Assembly (NCBI GenBank): GCA_027484605.1
Contig: JAIXSR010000122.1
Span: 1-64,000 of the forward strand
Reading direction: 5' to 3'
Length of the DNA stretch: 64,000 nt
Source of the DNA: Hyphomicrobiales bacterium
GTDB lineage: Bacteria > Pseudomonadota > Alphaproteobacteria > Rhizobiales > Beijerinckiaceae
The notes beneath the pieces were generated by a model that worked only from the letters and a program-made list of their open reading frames with translations, was not told the origin of the DNA and made no database searches. Below, piece after piece: positions 25,233 to 33,452 of this stretch (positions are counted from its first letter, which is position 1; each line of letters starts with the position of its first letter). The position numbers and the translations under genes were made by a program.

Positions 25233-25856
25233 ATGTTCGATGCCCGCCTGCAGGGACTCCTCCAGCCGGTGCTGCGGCCGCCGGCGCGGCTGCTCGCGGC
25301 GCGTGGCATCGGGGCCGACCGGATCACGCTGGTCGGTTTTGCCCTGGGCCTGCTGGCCGTACCGGCGCTGGCAGCCGGCGCCCATGGTGTCGCGCTCGGC
25401 TTCATCCTGGCGAACCGGGTCGCGGACGGCCTTGACGGCGCCGTGGCGCGGCTGCAGGGCCCGACGGATCGGGGCGCCTTCCTCGACATTGCGCTGGATT
25501 TCACCTTCTACGCGCTGGTCGTGCTGGGCTTTGCCCTCGCCGATCCGGTGCGCAATGCCCTGCCGGCCGCCTTGTTGCTGGCGGCCTTCATGGGGACGGG
25601 TTCGTCCTTTCTCGCCTTTGCCGTGCTGGCGGAGCGGCGGGGCATGGCGAGCACGGCCTTTCCGCGCAAGGGCATCTACTATCTCGGCGGGCTGACGGAA
25701 GGCGCGGAGACCATCGCGGTCTTCGTCGCCATGTGCCTATGGCCCCAGGCCTTTCCACTGCTCGCGCTGTTCTTCGCGCTGGCCTGCCTGGTGACAACGG
25801 TGATGCGCTGGCGGCTGGGCTGGATGATGTTCGGCGACCCGGGTTCCGGTCAGTAA
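25233..25856 (+). CDS. CDP-alcohol phosphatidyltransferase family protein
   Basis: The 207-residue membrane enzyme contains the family motif ADGLDGAVAR followed by GAFLDIALD (about residues 62-89). The aspartates chelate Mg/Mn and the CDP-linked lipid. Between AR and the Gly there are seven residues instead of the usual eight. Six hydrophobic segments are visible. Members make phospholipids such as phosphatidylglycerol phosphate or phosphatidylinositol-type lipids; this variant has no assigned substrate. It is divergent from the molybdoenzyme genes and overlaps the convergent pilus tip gene by 7 bp at the 3' end. Confidence 0.88.
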   Translation: MFDARLQGLLQPVLRPPARLLAARGIGADRITLVGFALGLLAVPALAAGAHGVALGFILANRVADGLDGAVARLQGPTDRGAFLDIALDFTFYALVVLGFALADPVRNALPAALLLAAFMGTGSSFLAFAVLAERRGMASTAFPRKGIYYLGGLTEGAETIAVFVAMCLWPQAFPLLALFFALACLVTTVMRWRLGWMMFGDPGSGQ

Positions 25857-26800
25857 TTCACCGTCACCACCACGGTATCGTTGTAGACCCCGGGCGTCGG
25901 CGTCGTCTGGACCGGGACGCGGCCATAGACCGGCACCGCCACCGTATTGCCGGTGCCCGTGCCCGAAAGGGTATTCGTGCCCAGCGTCGCGCCCCAGGGC
26001 TGTGTTCGCGCCGCATCGCGGTAGAGGCCGTAGGTCACGAATTCGGCACCCTTGGTCATGCGCCGCAGGGTCGGGTTGGTGGCGCCGGACAGGCCGCCAT
26101 TGAGCTGGACCTGATAGGGCAGCGCCGTCGAGCAGGCGATGCCGAGATTGGTCGAGGCGTCGATATTCGCCGTCAAGGCGGTGGGGTTTCCGAAGTTCAA
26201 TGTTGCCGAAGTGACGACGCATTTCGCCGGCACCGTTGCGCTCATCGTGAAGTTCCAGCGCAGGGCGCCCGTCGTCATGGTCGGGCAGAGCTGGCCCGTC
26301 GACGTGTAGCGGCTGCGCTGATGGGTGAAGGCGCCGGAGAAATTGGCGGTGTAGGTGCCGGCCCTGGCCGTCTGCTGGCCGGCAAAGACGCGGCCATAGA
26401 GGGTGCGGACCACGGGCGTCGATGTGCCCGAGGCATTGAGCGGGACCAGCACCTCGACGCCGGCACCGCCGGTCACCCAGCTGCTCCATTTCACCGTCCG
26501 GCCAGCATCCGAATAGAACTGGTAGGTCAGCAGGTTGGTGCCGCTCAACGCCCGGCGGACGCCTCCCACCGTGCCGGTATTGGGATCGCCGAGATTGAGG
26601 CAGACACGCACCGTCTGGTTGGCGAGGCCGGTACAGCTGACCGAGATCGTGGCCGTGATGTCCACGGCGGCATTGAGCAGCACGTCAACCGTGCCGAAAT
26701 TGATCGTGGCCGGCCGGGTGATCGTGCAGGTCTGGGCCTGGGCCGCGCCTGTCAGGGCCAGCAGGCCCAGAACCAGGATGCCGTAGATCTGGCGCCGCAT
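25850..26800 (-). CDS. Csu-type pilus tip subunit, two spore-coat-U domains
   Basis: The 316-residue secreted protein has a signal peptide ending near AAQAQ (residues 19-23) and two SCPU (spore coat protein U) domains: an N-terminal one from QTCTITRPATINFG and a C-terminal pilin domain from AKCVVTSATLNFG to the end TPGVYNDTVVVTVNY. This two-domain layout is that of CsuE-type tip adhesins of archaic chaperone-usher pili. GGAGG precedes the ATG, which begins 1 bp after the usher stop. It is the last gene of the operon. The N-terminal domain probably binds a surface. Confidence 0.87.
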   Translation of the reverse strand: MRRQIYGILVLGLLALTGAAQAQTCTITRPATINFGTVDVLLNAAVDITATISVSCTGLANQTVRVCLNLGDPNTGTVGGVRRALSGTNLLTYQFYSDAGRTVKWSSWVTGGAGVEVLVPLNASGTSTPVVRTLYGRVFAGQQTARAGTYTANFSGAFTHQRSRYTSTGQLCPTMTTGALRWNFTMSATVPAKCVVTSATLNFGNPTALTANIDASTNLGIACSTALPYQVQLNGGLSGATNPTLRRMTKGAEFVTYGLYRDAARTQPWGATLGTNTLSGTGTGNTVAVPVYGRVPVQTTPTPGVYNDTVVVTVNY

Positions 26801-26801
26801 C

Positions 26802-29219
26802 TCATCCTCCCTTGCAGACCAGCGGGCCGACCCGTCCGGTCGTCCCCTTGCGATCGTCGCGGCTGAAGCTGGCCTGGCAGGTCTTGTCGCCATGCTGCAC
26901 CACGAGTGTGTTCGAATCCCCGATTCCGGGAATGAAGATCATGCCACCATAGCCGATCGTGTAGTTCGTGCCGGTCTCGCCATGCGTCACGATGGCGCCG
27001 ATCGGAATGGCCTCGCCCTTCTCGTCATGGAGCTGGACGCGCGCCGTGTCCTGCGCGGCGATCGACTTCACGCGCACGGTGCTGGAACCGCGGAAGCCGG
27101 GAATGACATCCTGCTCGGTGAGGGTGACATGGTTGCCGGCCGGCACCGTTTCGGGCGAGATGGCGATCTTCGAGCGCTGGAAGGAGCGCAGATCCGGAAT
27201 CACGGCCTTGCCGAACCAGTTCGTCTTCCCGACCGGGCGGTTCTCATGCAGCACCTCGACCCCGGCGGCGCCGGCATCCACGATGGCGAAGGCATCGTTG
27301 ACGCGGCGGCTGGGGAAGACACCGCTGGTATTGGCCACGACAGCGCCGTCGAGTTCGGCAAAGCCGCCGATGAAGCTCGCATCCTGCCGGATGCCGGCGC
27401 CGATCTGCGCCCAGGGGTTGCGGTAGGTGCCGCTGGCCCCGCGCTGCATGTTCGTGCCCTCGTTGGTGTAGACGCGCCAGCCGTAATCATGCGTCTTGGT
27501 GCCGAGCGGCCGGACTGCCTCGAAACCGGCACTGCGCGTGTCCCGGCCGCCGGTGATCGAGCTGGTGAGGATGATGTCATCCCCGAGCGAGAAGGACAGG
27601 CCGGCACTGATCCCGGCCTGCCGGTTATCGGCAAAGTCGGAATAGGCCGAGACGAAGACGTTGTACTTCTTCTTGAAGGTCTGGGAATAGGTCAGGCTCA
27701 GCAGATGCGACCTTTCGCCATCGGCGCGCTCGAGATTGACGAAGCTCGCCGCCATCGAGGCGTTCCATTTCGCGATGGGCACGCCGATGGTGAGCCTGTC
27801 TATCGCCCTCGGCATCCGGGCCGACCGGTTGAGAACGAAGAAGCCGGAATCGGCAAGATCGCCTGTCGTGTCGGGATTGACCGGCCGTGCGGTGACCGAG
27901 GCTACATCCTCGTAGCGGCCGAATGTGCGTTGCGTGCCGACGCCGATGAAGACGCCGCGGATCGTGTTCTGCCAGCTCGCATGGAACAGGCCGCCCAGCG
28001 TGTCGCGGTGCCAGCTGGCCGCGCCGGCGACACTGAACAGGCCGAATTTCTCGAACCCGAAGGTGACGCCCGCGCCGCCATTGACGAGACCGGGCGTGGC
28101 CTCGGCATGGCCTTCGAGCGTCAGCTTCTCGGTGAGCCCGTAGCGGAGCGTGCCCATGCCGATCCATTTGCGCCCGTAATCGAAGGATTCGATCGCGTAG
28201 TTGTAGCGCGGCACGCCACCATCGAGTGAATAGTCGAACTGGCCGGCGGCGAGCAGCTTCGACGAGGTGAAGAAGGGCACGGTCGTCACCGTTTCGCGGC
28301 CGGTCACATCGCGGACAACCACCCGCGCCGTGCCGGATTCGCCCGGGACCGGGATGTTGTTCAGCCGGAACGGACCGGCCCCGACATCGCGGCTGGCAAC
28401 GCGGATATTGTCGACATAGACCTCGACCGTCGAGGGCACAGCCGCGCTGCCGCCGACGCTCGGCAGCGGCGCGGTGACGAGATCGGGGCGGAGCGAGAAT
28501 TGCCGGCTGATCTGCCCCCCGCCATAGCGGATCGGGCGCGTCCAGTTCAGCCCGCCGCTGATGGAATCCCCCACTGTCGCCATCGTCATGGTCTCGGGAT
28601 GGGCATAGACGAAGGAGGAATCGAGCCGGAGGATGCCCTTCTTCGCCAATGTGGTGCCGGCAATCGCGGTGTTCTGCAGGACGCCGACGGGCGAGAAGGC
28701 GCGATGGTCGAGCGTGACCGAACCGGTATTGAACATCTTGGTCGATTGCGTGTAGCCGCGTGTCGACGTGCCGTAGAGATTGTAGTTCAGCACCGAGCCG
28801 AAATCGCTCGAGATGCCGACCTTCTCCTGTGTCACATGCCCGACAGCCTCGTTGGCGGCATATTCCTTGGCCAGCCGCATCTCCGGCGACAGGCTCACAT
28901 AGAGTTTCTGGGCCGGTTCGTCATAGCGCAGCCCGAAGCCGGGAATGCCCTCCAGTTCGATCAGGTCCTGGTCATTGCCCTTGGGCACGGCGACGCCGAC
29001 CTCGCGGAGCTCCGAGCGCTTCGACAGGAAGCGCCCGTCCGGACGGCGATGGAATTCCGCGATCAGGTTGGTCGGGTCCTCGTTGATGAAGACCTCGAGC
29101 ATCAGCTTCTGGCTGCCCTCGGGCGGATGGATCGCAGCGGTGGCGGCAAGAGGCAGCACCAGGCCCAGCAAAAGCACCAAAACCCGGCAGAGCCGGGTCA
29201 TCATGCGGGCGGGCCGCAT
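26802..29219 (-). CDS. Csu-type (archaic) outer-membrane usher
   Basis: The 805-residue usher secretes and assembles the pilus through the outer membrane. After the signal peptide (RLCRVLVLLLGLVLPLAATAA) come an N-terminal domain (LMLEVFINEDPTNLIAEF), a long beta-barrel and the plug domain (VEVYVDNIRVASRDVGAGPF and PVPGESGTARVVVRDVTGRE). A C-terminal domain ends with a Cys pair (DKTCQASF and PLVCKGG). Length fits the family. An ATG at 29261 would add 14 residues without a better ribosome-binding site. Its partner chaperone is 75 bp upstream. Confidence 0.92.
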   Translation of the reverse strand: MRPARMMTRLCRVLVLLLGLVLPLAATAAIHPPEGSQKLMLEVFINEDPTNLIAEFHRRPDGRFLSKRSELREVGVAVPKGNDQDLIELEGIPGFGLRYDEPAQKLYVSLSPEMRLAKEYAANEAVGHVTQEKVGISSDFGSVLNYNLYGTSTRGYTQSTKMFNTGSVTLDHRAFSPVGVLQNTAIAGTTLAKKGILRLDSSFVYAHPETMTMATVGDSISGGLNWTRPIRYGGGQISRQFSLRPDLVTAPLPSVGGSAAVPSTVEVYVDNIRVASRDVGAGPFRLNNIPVPGESGTARVVVRDVTGRETVTTVPFFTSSKLLAAGQFDYSLDGGVPRYNYAIESFDYGRKWIGMGTLRYGLTEKLTLEGHAEATPGLVNGGAGVTFGFEKFGLFSVAGAASWHRDTLGGLFHASWQNTIRGVFIGVGTQRTFGRYEDVASVTARPVNPDTTGDLADSGFFVLNRSARMPRAIDRLTIGVPIAKWNASMAASFVNLERADGERSHLLSLTYSQTFKKKYNVFVSAYSDFADNRQAGISAGLSFSLGDDIILTSSITGGRDTRSAGFEAVRPLGTKTHDYGWRVYTNEGTNMQRGASGTYRNPWAQIGAGIRQDASFIGGFAELDGAVVANTSGVFPSRRVNDAFAIVDAGAAGVEVLHENRPVGKTNWFGKAVIPDLRSFQRSKIAISPETVPAGNHVTLTEQDVIPGFRGSSTVRVKSIAAQDTARVQLHDEKGEAIPIGAIVTHGETGTNYTIGYGGMIFIPGIGDSNTLVVQHGDKTCQASFSRDDRKGTTGRVGPLVCKGG

Positions 29220-29294
29220 GCCTTTCAGGTGCTGTTCCGGGCGAGGCGAGGCTCTGGCCATGGCAACCGATGCGGTTGCGCCTTGCTGGTGCGA

Positions 29295-30020
29295 TCAGCG
29301 CAGGCCCGAGGCCTGGCCGGTGACCGTGCCGCGCTCGGTGGTTGCGGTGATCGTGCCGCCGGCGCCGGAAGCGCGGCCGGGAGAGAGCCATTCCATGGTC
29401 GAGCCAGCGAGGGCATAGCCCAGAAGGCCATTGCCGAAGCTGACATTCTGGCCACCGGGCAGGCGGACCGAGACATTGGAGAGGCGGACCCGGCGGTCGC
29501 CGGCATTCGTTGCCCGCAGGACCAGCCGGCCGTTGCGGGTGCCGGTCGACCACGTGATCTGGGCGGGCTTGCCTTCGTCGGCGAGCAGGAAGACCGGGAT
29601 CGAGTGGCGCACCACCATGGCGATCGTGCCGGATTGCTGGCGGTTCGGATCGGGCAATTCGTCGACCAGCACGCGATAGGCCTGTTCCTGCGCGACCGGC
29701 TGGCGGTTCACCCGGACGAGGCGGACCGAATAGGTGGTGCCGGGCTGAAGCGTTGTCATCGGCGGGGAGGCGGTCAGGTCGTCGGTCTCGTCGAGGCTTT
29801 CCTGGCCGTTCTCCTGCGTCCAGCGGAAGACGCGGGTCTGGACGGCGATCGGGGCCTGGCCGGTATTCCGGATCTGGACCGTGGCGCTCGGGCTGTCCTG
29901 CCGCAATTCGATCAGGACCGGCGAAGCCTGCAGGGAGGCCGCCTGGGCCCCTTGCGGTGCGAGCCCTCCTGTCAGTGCAATAAAGACCATTGAAGTCAAT
30001 GCGATAGCGGTCTTCTTCAT
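29295..30020 (-). CDS. Csu-type periplasmic pilus chaperone
   Basis: The 241-residue protein has a signal peptide (MKKTAIALTSMVFIALTGGL) and a PapD-like two-Ig fold. The N-terminal domain begins LQASPVLIELRQDSPSATVQ and contains VRLVRVNRQPVAQEQAYRVL, the usual G1-strand/AYR region. This architecture matches CsuC-type chaperones, which donate a strand to pilins until the usher takes over. GGAGG precedes the ATG. The gene lies between pilin 2 and the usher, with a 104-bp gap after the pilin that holds a strong hairpin. Confidence 0.9.
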   Translation of the reverse strand: MKKTAIALTSMVFIALTGGLAPQGAQAASLQASPVLIELRQDSPSATVQIRNTGQAPIAVQTRVFRWTQENGQESLDETDDLTASPPMTTLQPGTTYSVRLVRVNRQPVAQEQAYRVLVDELPDPNRQQSGTIAMVVRHSIPVFLLADEGKPAQITWSTGTRNGRLVLRATNAGDRRVRLSNVSVRLPGGQNVSFGNGLLGYALAGSTMEWLSPGRASGAGGTITATTERGTVTGQASGLR

Positions 30021-30089
30021 CGAATCCTCCAGGGCTGCCGCATTGTCCGGCAGGGTTTCGGCTTGCAATTTCAGGGGGGGAAGCGTGAA

Positions 30090-30115
30090 GCGGGCCGGCC
30101 GAAAGGCCAGCCCGC
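30090..30115 (-). terminator. Hairpin downstream of pilin 2
   Basis: GCGGGC (30110-30115) pairs with GCCCGC (30090-30095) on the minus strand, with an inner GGCC/GGCC stem and a TTTC loop. There is no T-run, so it is better read as an mRNA-stabilising or partial attenuation hairpin between the pilin and chaperone genes. Such elements commonly keep the pilin more abundant than the assembly proteins. Confidence 0.5.
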
Positions 30116-30124
30116 GATGGTGGT

Positions 30125-30613
30125 TCAGTAGGTGACGGTGACCGTCACGGCATCGTTGTAGGTGCCGGGCGGGGGAACCGCCTGGGCCGGAACGCGGCCA
30201 TAGATCGTCAGCGTCTGGTTTGCGCCGGTGCCGGTGCCGGCAACCGTGTCGGTGCCGATGGTCTGGCCCCAGACCTGGGTGAAGGCGGCATCGCGATAGA
30301 GCGTGTAGTTCACCAGGTTGGCGCCCGACATCATCTTGCGCGAGGCAACCGTCGCGCCCGTGCCGCCGCCGAGGCCGAGGCTGACCGTGTAGGGCGTGGT
30401 GCTCGAGCAGTTCACGGTGAGCGTGCTGTTCTGGTCGACGTTGGCGGCGATCGTGGCCATCGAACCGAAGTTGATGGCCGTGGCCGACACGACCGTGCAC
30501 GAGGCCTGGATCGTGATGCTGAGGTTGAGGGTGCCGGTGGCAGTGGCGGCATGGGTGGCCGGCACAAGGGCCAGGCCGAGACCTGCGGCAAGCAGGGCTG
30601 ACTTGAGTCTCAT
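30125..30613 (-). CDS. Csu-type pilin 2 (spore coat U domain protein)
   Basis: The 162-residue pilin has a signal peptide (MRLKSALLAAGLGLALVPAT, cleaved near HAAT) and one SCPU domain ending PPGTYNDAVTVTVTY. It has two Cys (QASCTVVSA and VNCSSTTP) that should form the Ig-fold disulfide. It differs from pilin 1 at only about ten positions, for instance AFTQVWGQT in place of LRTQLWGTT, so the two are recent tandem duplicates. A GGAG site precedes ATG at 30613; the longer TTG start lacks a counterpart ATG. Structural subunit of the pilus rod. Confidence 0.9.
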   Translation of the reverse strand: MRLKSALLAAGLGLALVPATHAATATGTLNLSITIQASCTVVSATAINFGSMATIAANVDQNSTLTVNCSSTTPYTVSLGLGGGTGATVASRKMMSGANLVNYTLYRDAAFTQVWGQTIGTDTVAGTGTGANQTLTIYGRVPAQAVPPPGTYNDAVTVTVTY

Positions 30614-30898
30614 TTTTTGGTTCTCCAAGACAATGAAAGCCTCCCTTCTGAGGTTTCCCTGTCATCGTGTGCCAATAAATTAAATAGTCCAATAATAATT
30701 TCGGTTAATAACAATTGTTTTGTCTATTGTTATGAGGGTTATTATTAACAAAAAGAGTCTCTTCAGGACGTCATAAACATAAATTTGACGATAAATATTC
30801 AGAAGTAACGGCAATTGATTCTAATTTTTGTCAGGAAATGCAGAACAGGGAGGAGCGCGGGGCCCCTCCCGGATCCTGAAGCCAAAGCGGAAACACGC
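30614..30898. other. AT-rich 285-bp spacer between the duplicated pilins
   Basis: No reading frame is supported. About 180 bp (30660-30840) are strikingly AT-rich against the surrounding genome. The region contains an 8-bp inverted repeat (ATAACAAT/ATTGTTAT near 30710-30732) and a TTAACAAA box near 30745, which also occurs twice upstream of pilin 1. It probably holds a promoter or leader for pilin 2. The 40 bp nearest pilin 2 match the pilin 1 leader. Confidence 0.55.
30848..30870 (-). terminator. Hairpin downstream of pilin 1
   Basis: GGGAGG (30848-30853) and CCTCCC (30865-30870) form a stem around a loop containing GGGGCCCC. On the minus strand the following sequence has no clear T-run, so it is at most a weak terminator or mRNA stability element placed about 30 bp after the pilin 1 stop. 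Confidence 0.4.
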
Positions 30899-31387
30899 TC
30901 AGTAGGTGACAGTGACCGTCACGGCATCGTTGTAGGTGCCGGGCGGCGGGACCGCCTGGGCCGGAACGCGGCCATAGATCGTCAGCGTCTGGTTCGCGCC
31001 GGTGCCGGTGCCGGCAACCGTGTCGGTGCCGATCGTCGTGCCCCAAAGCTGGGTGCGGAGCGCGTCGCGATAGAGCGTGTAGTTCACCAGGTTCGCGCCG
31101 GACATCATCTTGCGCGAGGCAACCGTCGCGCCCGTGCCGCCGCCGAGGCCGAGGCTGACCGTGTACGGCGTGGTGTTCGAGCAGTTCACGGTGAGCGTGC
31201 TGGTCTGGTCGACGTTGGCGGCGATCGTTGCCATCGAACCGAAGTTGATGGCCGTGGCCGATACGACCGTGCACGAGGCCTGGATCGTGATGCTGAGGTT
31301 GAGGGTGCCGGTTGCGGTGGCGGCATAGGTGGCCGGCACGATGGCCAGGCCGAGGCCTGCGGCGAGCAGGGCTGACTTGAGTCTCAT
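30899..31387 (-). CDS. Csu-type pilin 1 (spore coat U domain protein)
   Basis: The 162-residue pilin is the first gene of the pilus operon. It has signal peptide MRLKSALLAAGLGLAIVPAT, one SCPU domain with the Cys pair (QASCTVV, VNCSNTT) and the C-terminal donor-strand-like TYNDAVTVTVTY. It corresponds to CsuA/B-type major pilins, which polymerise by donor-strand exchange after chaperone delivery. Two starts are possible: ATG 31387 after GGAG (chosen, because the signal peptide then fits and pilin 2 shares it), or ATG 31408 after a strong AAGGGAGG. No phase-variable ATG tract is visible in the coding part. Confidence 0.9.
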   Translation of the reverse strand: MRLKSALLAAGLGLAIVPATYAATATGTLNLSITIQASCTVVSATAINFGSMATIAANVDQTSTLTVNCSNTTPYTVSLGLGGGTGATVASRKMMSGANLVNYTLYRDALRTQLWGTTIGTDTVAGTGTGANQTLTIYGRVPAQAVPPPGTYNDAVTVTVTY

Positions 31388-31831
31388 TCTTTGGTTCTCC
31401 AAGATCATGAAAGCCTCCCTTCTGAGGTTTCAGGAGAACCGATGCGGCAGCGGCAGTTAACAAAGTCCGGCCGCAAATAGTTAATTTATACAGCGGCACT
31501 GAATTAGTTGGTCCGCATAATTAACAAAGTGATTCCGATTTGTTCCTGTGGCGCGAATCCTGGCCTTGCGCGCAGGGCTTGGCGCCCGCCGAGGCTCGGC
31601 TCACGCAGCCCTTGCCAGGCAGGGAGCCGGGCTTTCGGCTCCTGTTCCGGCGGCGTGTTGCCCCCGCCTGTCGACCCCCCCCCATGGATCGATGGCCCGC
31701 GCGCCCGCCGTGCCGGCTGTTAACCTCTCAAACGTTAACAGCCGGAAGCGGGCCCTTGCGCGGCGTTAAGGCATGGGGAATGCATGGGCGGGCGCGGCCT
31801 GCCTGAGGCCGGGAGCAGGAGAGCGTTTTCG
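31388..31831. other. 444-bp divergent control region between the pilus operon and upp
   Basis: No gene is supported here. It contains two TTAACAAAGT boxes (31457-31466 and 31521-31530) in an AT-rich stretch at 31450-31545, the likely pilus promoter zone. It also has a nine-C homopolymer run at 31675-31683 and a perfect 12-9-12 inverted repeat at 31713-31745. The upp promoter should lie near its right end. Confidence 0.6.
31713..31745. repeat. Perfect 12-bp inverted repeat upstream of upp
   Basis: CCGGCTGTTAAC (31713-31724) and GTTAACAGCCGG (31734-31745) are exact reverse complements with a 9-nt spacer. It is 87 bp before upp. It lacks a T-run, so it is more likely an operator or RNA leader hairpin than a terminator. 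Confidence 0.6.
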
Positions 31832-32461
31832 ATGGATGGGGTTCACTGGGTTCAGCACCCGCTGGTTCAGCACAAGCTGTCGCTCCTGAGGGACCGGAAG
31901 CGGGCATCCGGCGAGTTCCGGCGGCTGGTGCGGGAACTCTCGATGCTGCTTGCCTACGAGGTCACCCGGGACCTGCCGCTCACCACGGAACGGATCGAGA
32001 CGCCGCTCGAACCGTTCGACGCGCCGAAGATCGAAGGCAAGAAGCTGGTCCTGGCACCCATCCTGCGCGCCGGCATCGCTCTTGCCGAGGGCATGCAGGA
32101 GCTGATTCCCTCCGCCCGTTTCGCCCATATCGGGCTCTACCGCGACCATGACACGCTCGAGGCCGTCGAGTATTTCTTCAAGGCACCGAAGGATCTGCCG
32201 GATCGCCTGATCATCGTGACCGACCCTATGCTGGCGACAGGCAATTCCGCCGTGGCGGCGATCGACCGGCTGAAGGCGCGCGGGGCGAAGGATATCCGCT
32301 ATGTCTGCCTGCTGGCTGCGCCGGAAGGCATCCGCCATCTCCGGGACGTGCATCCGGATGTCCCGATCTGGACGGCGGCGATCGATCGCGGCCTGAACGA
32401 GAAGGGCTACATCATGCCGGGGCTCGGCGATGCCGGCGACCGGATCTACGGCACGTCCTGA
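31832..32461 (+). CDS. upp: Uracil phosphoribosyltransferase
   Basis: The 209-residue cytosolic enzyme salvages uracil, joining it to PRPP to give UMP. The protein starts with [18 protein letters not shown], then has [40 protein letters not shown] and the PRPP-binding [16 protein letters not shown]. It ends [10 protein letters not shown], where the Gly-Asp-x-Gly-Asp-Arg-type motif binds uracil. Length matches UPRTases (about 208). A longer start at 31784 gives an unrelated 16-residue prefix. An AGGAGA site precedes the chosen ATG. Confidence 0.95.
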   Translation: MDGVHWVQHPLVQHKLSLLRDRKRASGEFRRLVRELSMLLAYEVTRDLPLTTERIETPLEPFDAPKIEGKKLVLAPILRAGIALAEGMQELIPSARFAHIGLYRDHDTLEAVEYFFKAPKDLPDRLIIVTDPMLATGNSAVAAIDRLKARGAKDIRYVCLLAAPEGIRHLRDVHPDVPIWTAAIDRGLNEKGYIMPGLGDAGDRIYGTS

Positions 32462-32512
32462 GGTGCAATCCGGCATGGCGCCGGCAGGGCGAAGGGTGTA
32501 GCCTCGGCTTGA

Positions 32513-33442
32513 ATGTTTCCCTCATCCGGCGATGCGGGCATGGCGCGGGGGAAGCCCCGGGATCATGCTGCGAGGCCGGTCCTGCCTCGAGTTCCCCCCG
32601 TGATCGAAACCCTGCCTTTCGTGGCAGTCCTGATCAGTGCCATCCTCCATGCGTCATGGAACGCGATGGCCCGCGCCGCGCCGGAGCCGGGCGATGTCGT
32701 CGCTGCGGCGGTGATCGCGGCGGGCATAATCAGCCTGCCCGGCCTGGCCTGGTTCGGTCCGCCGGGCGCCGCAGCCTGGCCCTGGCTGCTTGGCGGCATG
32801 GTGGTCAACACCTTTGGCATCCGCTTCGCGATGGCGGCCTATCGGCATGCGAGTTTCGGGCTGACCTATCCGATCATGCGGGCGGGCATTCCCCTGATGA
32901 CGCTGCCCCTCGGCATCCTCATGCTGGGGGAATGGCCCCGCCCGACGGGTTTTGCCGGCGTGGTGATGATCGCCAGCGCGCTGATCATGCTTGCCTTTGC
33001 CGCGCATCGTGCCGGCCGCAGCGAATTGCGCGGGGTGCTCTTTGCCCTGATCTCGGCGGTGGCCGGCGCCGGCTACACGACTGCCGACGCGATCGGCGTA
33101 CGGCTGGGCGGGAACGTGATGGGCTATGCTTTCGCGCTGGCGATCGGCAATGCCATCCTGATCGGCCTGCTGACGCAATGGGAGCGTGGCGACCTTGTTC
33201 CCATGCTCCGCCGGCATGGCGCGAAAGGACTTGGCCTCTCGATGATCTCGATGTCGAGTTTCCTGCTCTATATCTGGGCGGTGTCCATTACACCGGTCGC
33301 CCTCGCTGCCGCCCTGCGCGAGACCAGCGTGCTCTTCGCCATCGCCTTCGCGCATTTCTTCCTGCACGAGGCCATCGGCCGGTATCATCTCGCGGCGGCG
33401 TTCCTTGCTTTTGCCGGGATCATCGCGATCCGGATCGGCTAG
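32513..33442 (+). CDS. EamA/DMT-family permease
   Basis: The protein (309 residues from the ATG at 32513) has ten predicted helices in two EamA repeats, the first containing AILHASWNAMARAA and the second ending AFLAFAGIIAIRIG. Such drug/metabolite transporter proteins move small metabolites across the inner membrane; the substrate is unknown. The first 29 residues are polar and may not be translated: a GTG at 32600 begins right at the first helix (ETLPFVAVLISAIL), but neither start has a strong ribosome-binding site. It is convergent with the DUF2189 gene. Confidence 0.85.
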   Translation: MFPSSGDAGMARGKPRDHAARPVLPRVPPVIETLPFVAVLISAILHASWNAMARAAPEPGDVVAAAVIAAGIISLPGLAWFGPPGAAAWPWLLGGMVVNTFGIRFAMAAYRHASFGLTYPIMRAGIPLMTLPLGILMLGEWPRPTGFAGVVMIASALIMLAFAAHRAGRSELRGVLFALISAVAGAGYTTADAIGVRLGGNVMGYAFALAIGNAILIGLLTQWERGDLVPMLRRHGAKGLGLSMISMSSFLLYIWAVSITPVALAAALRETSVLFAIAFAHFFLHEAIGRYHLAAAFLAFAGIIAIRIG

Positions 33443-33452
33443 GGTCCCGCGA

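Noticed and set aside
26000-31500. Possible CRISPR or tandem-repeat array in the pilus region
   Set aside because: The repetition arises from two duplicated pilin genes and homologous SCPU domains, not from short spaced repeats.
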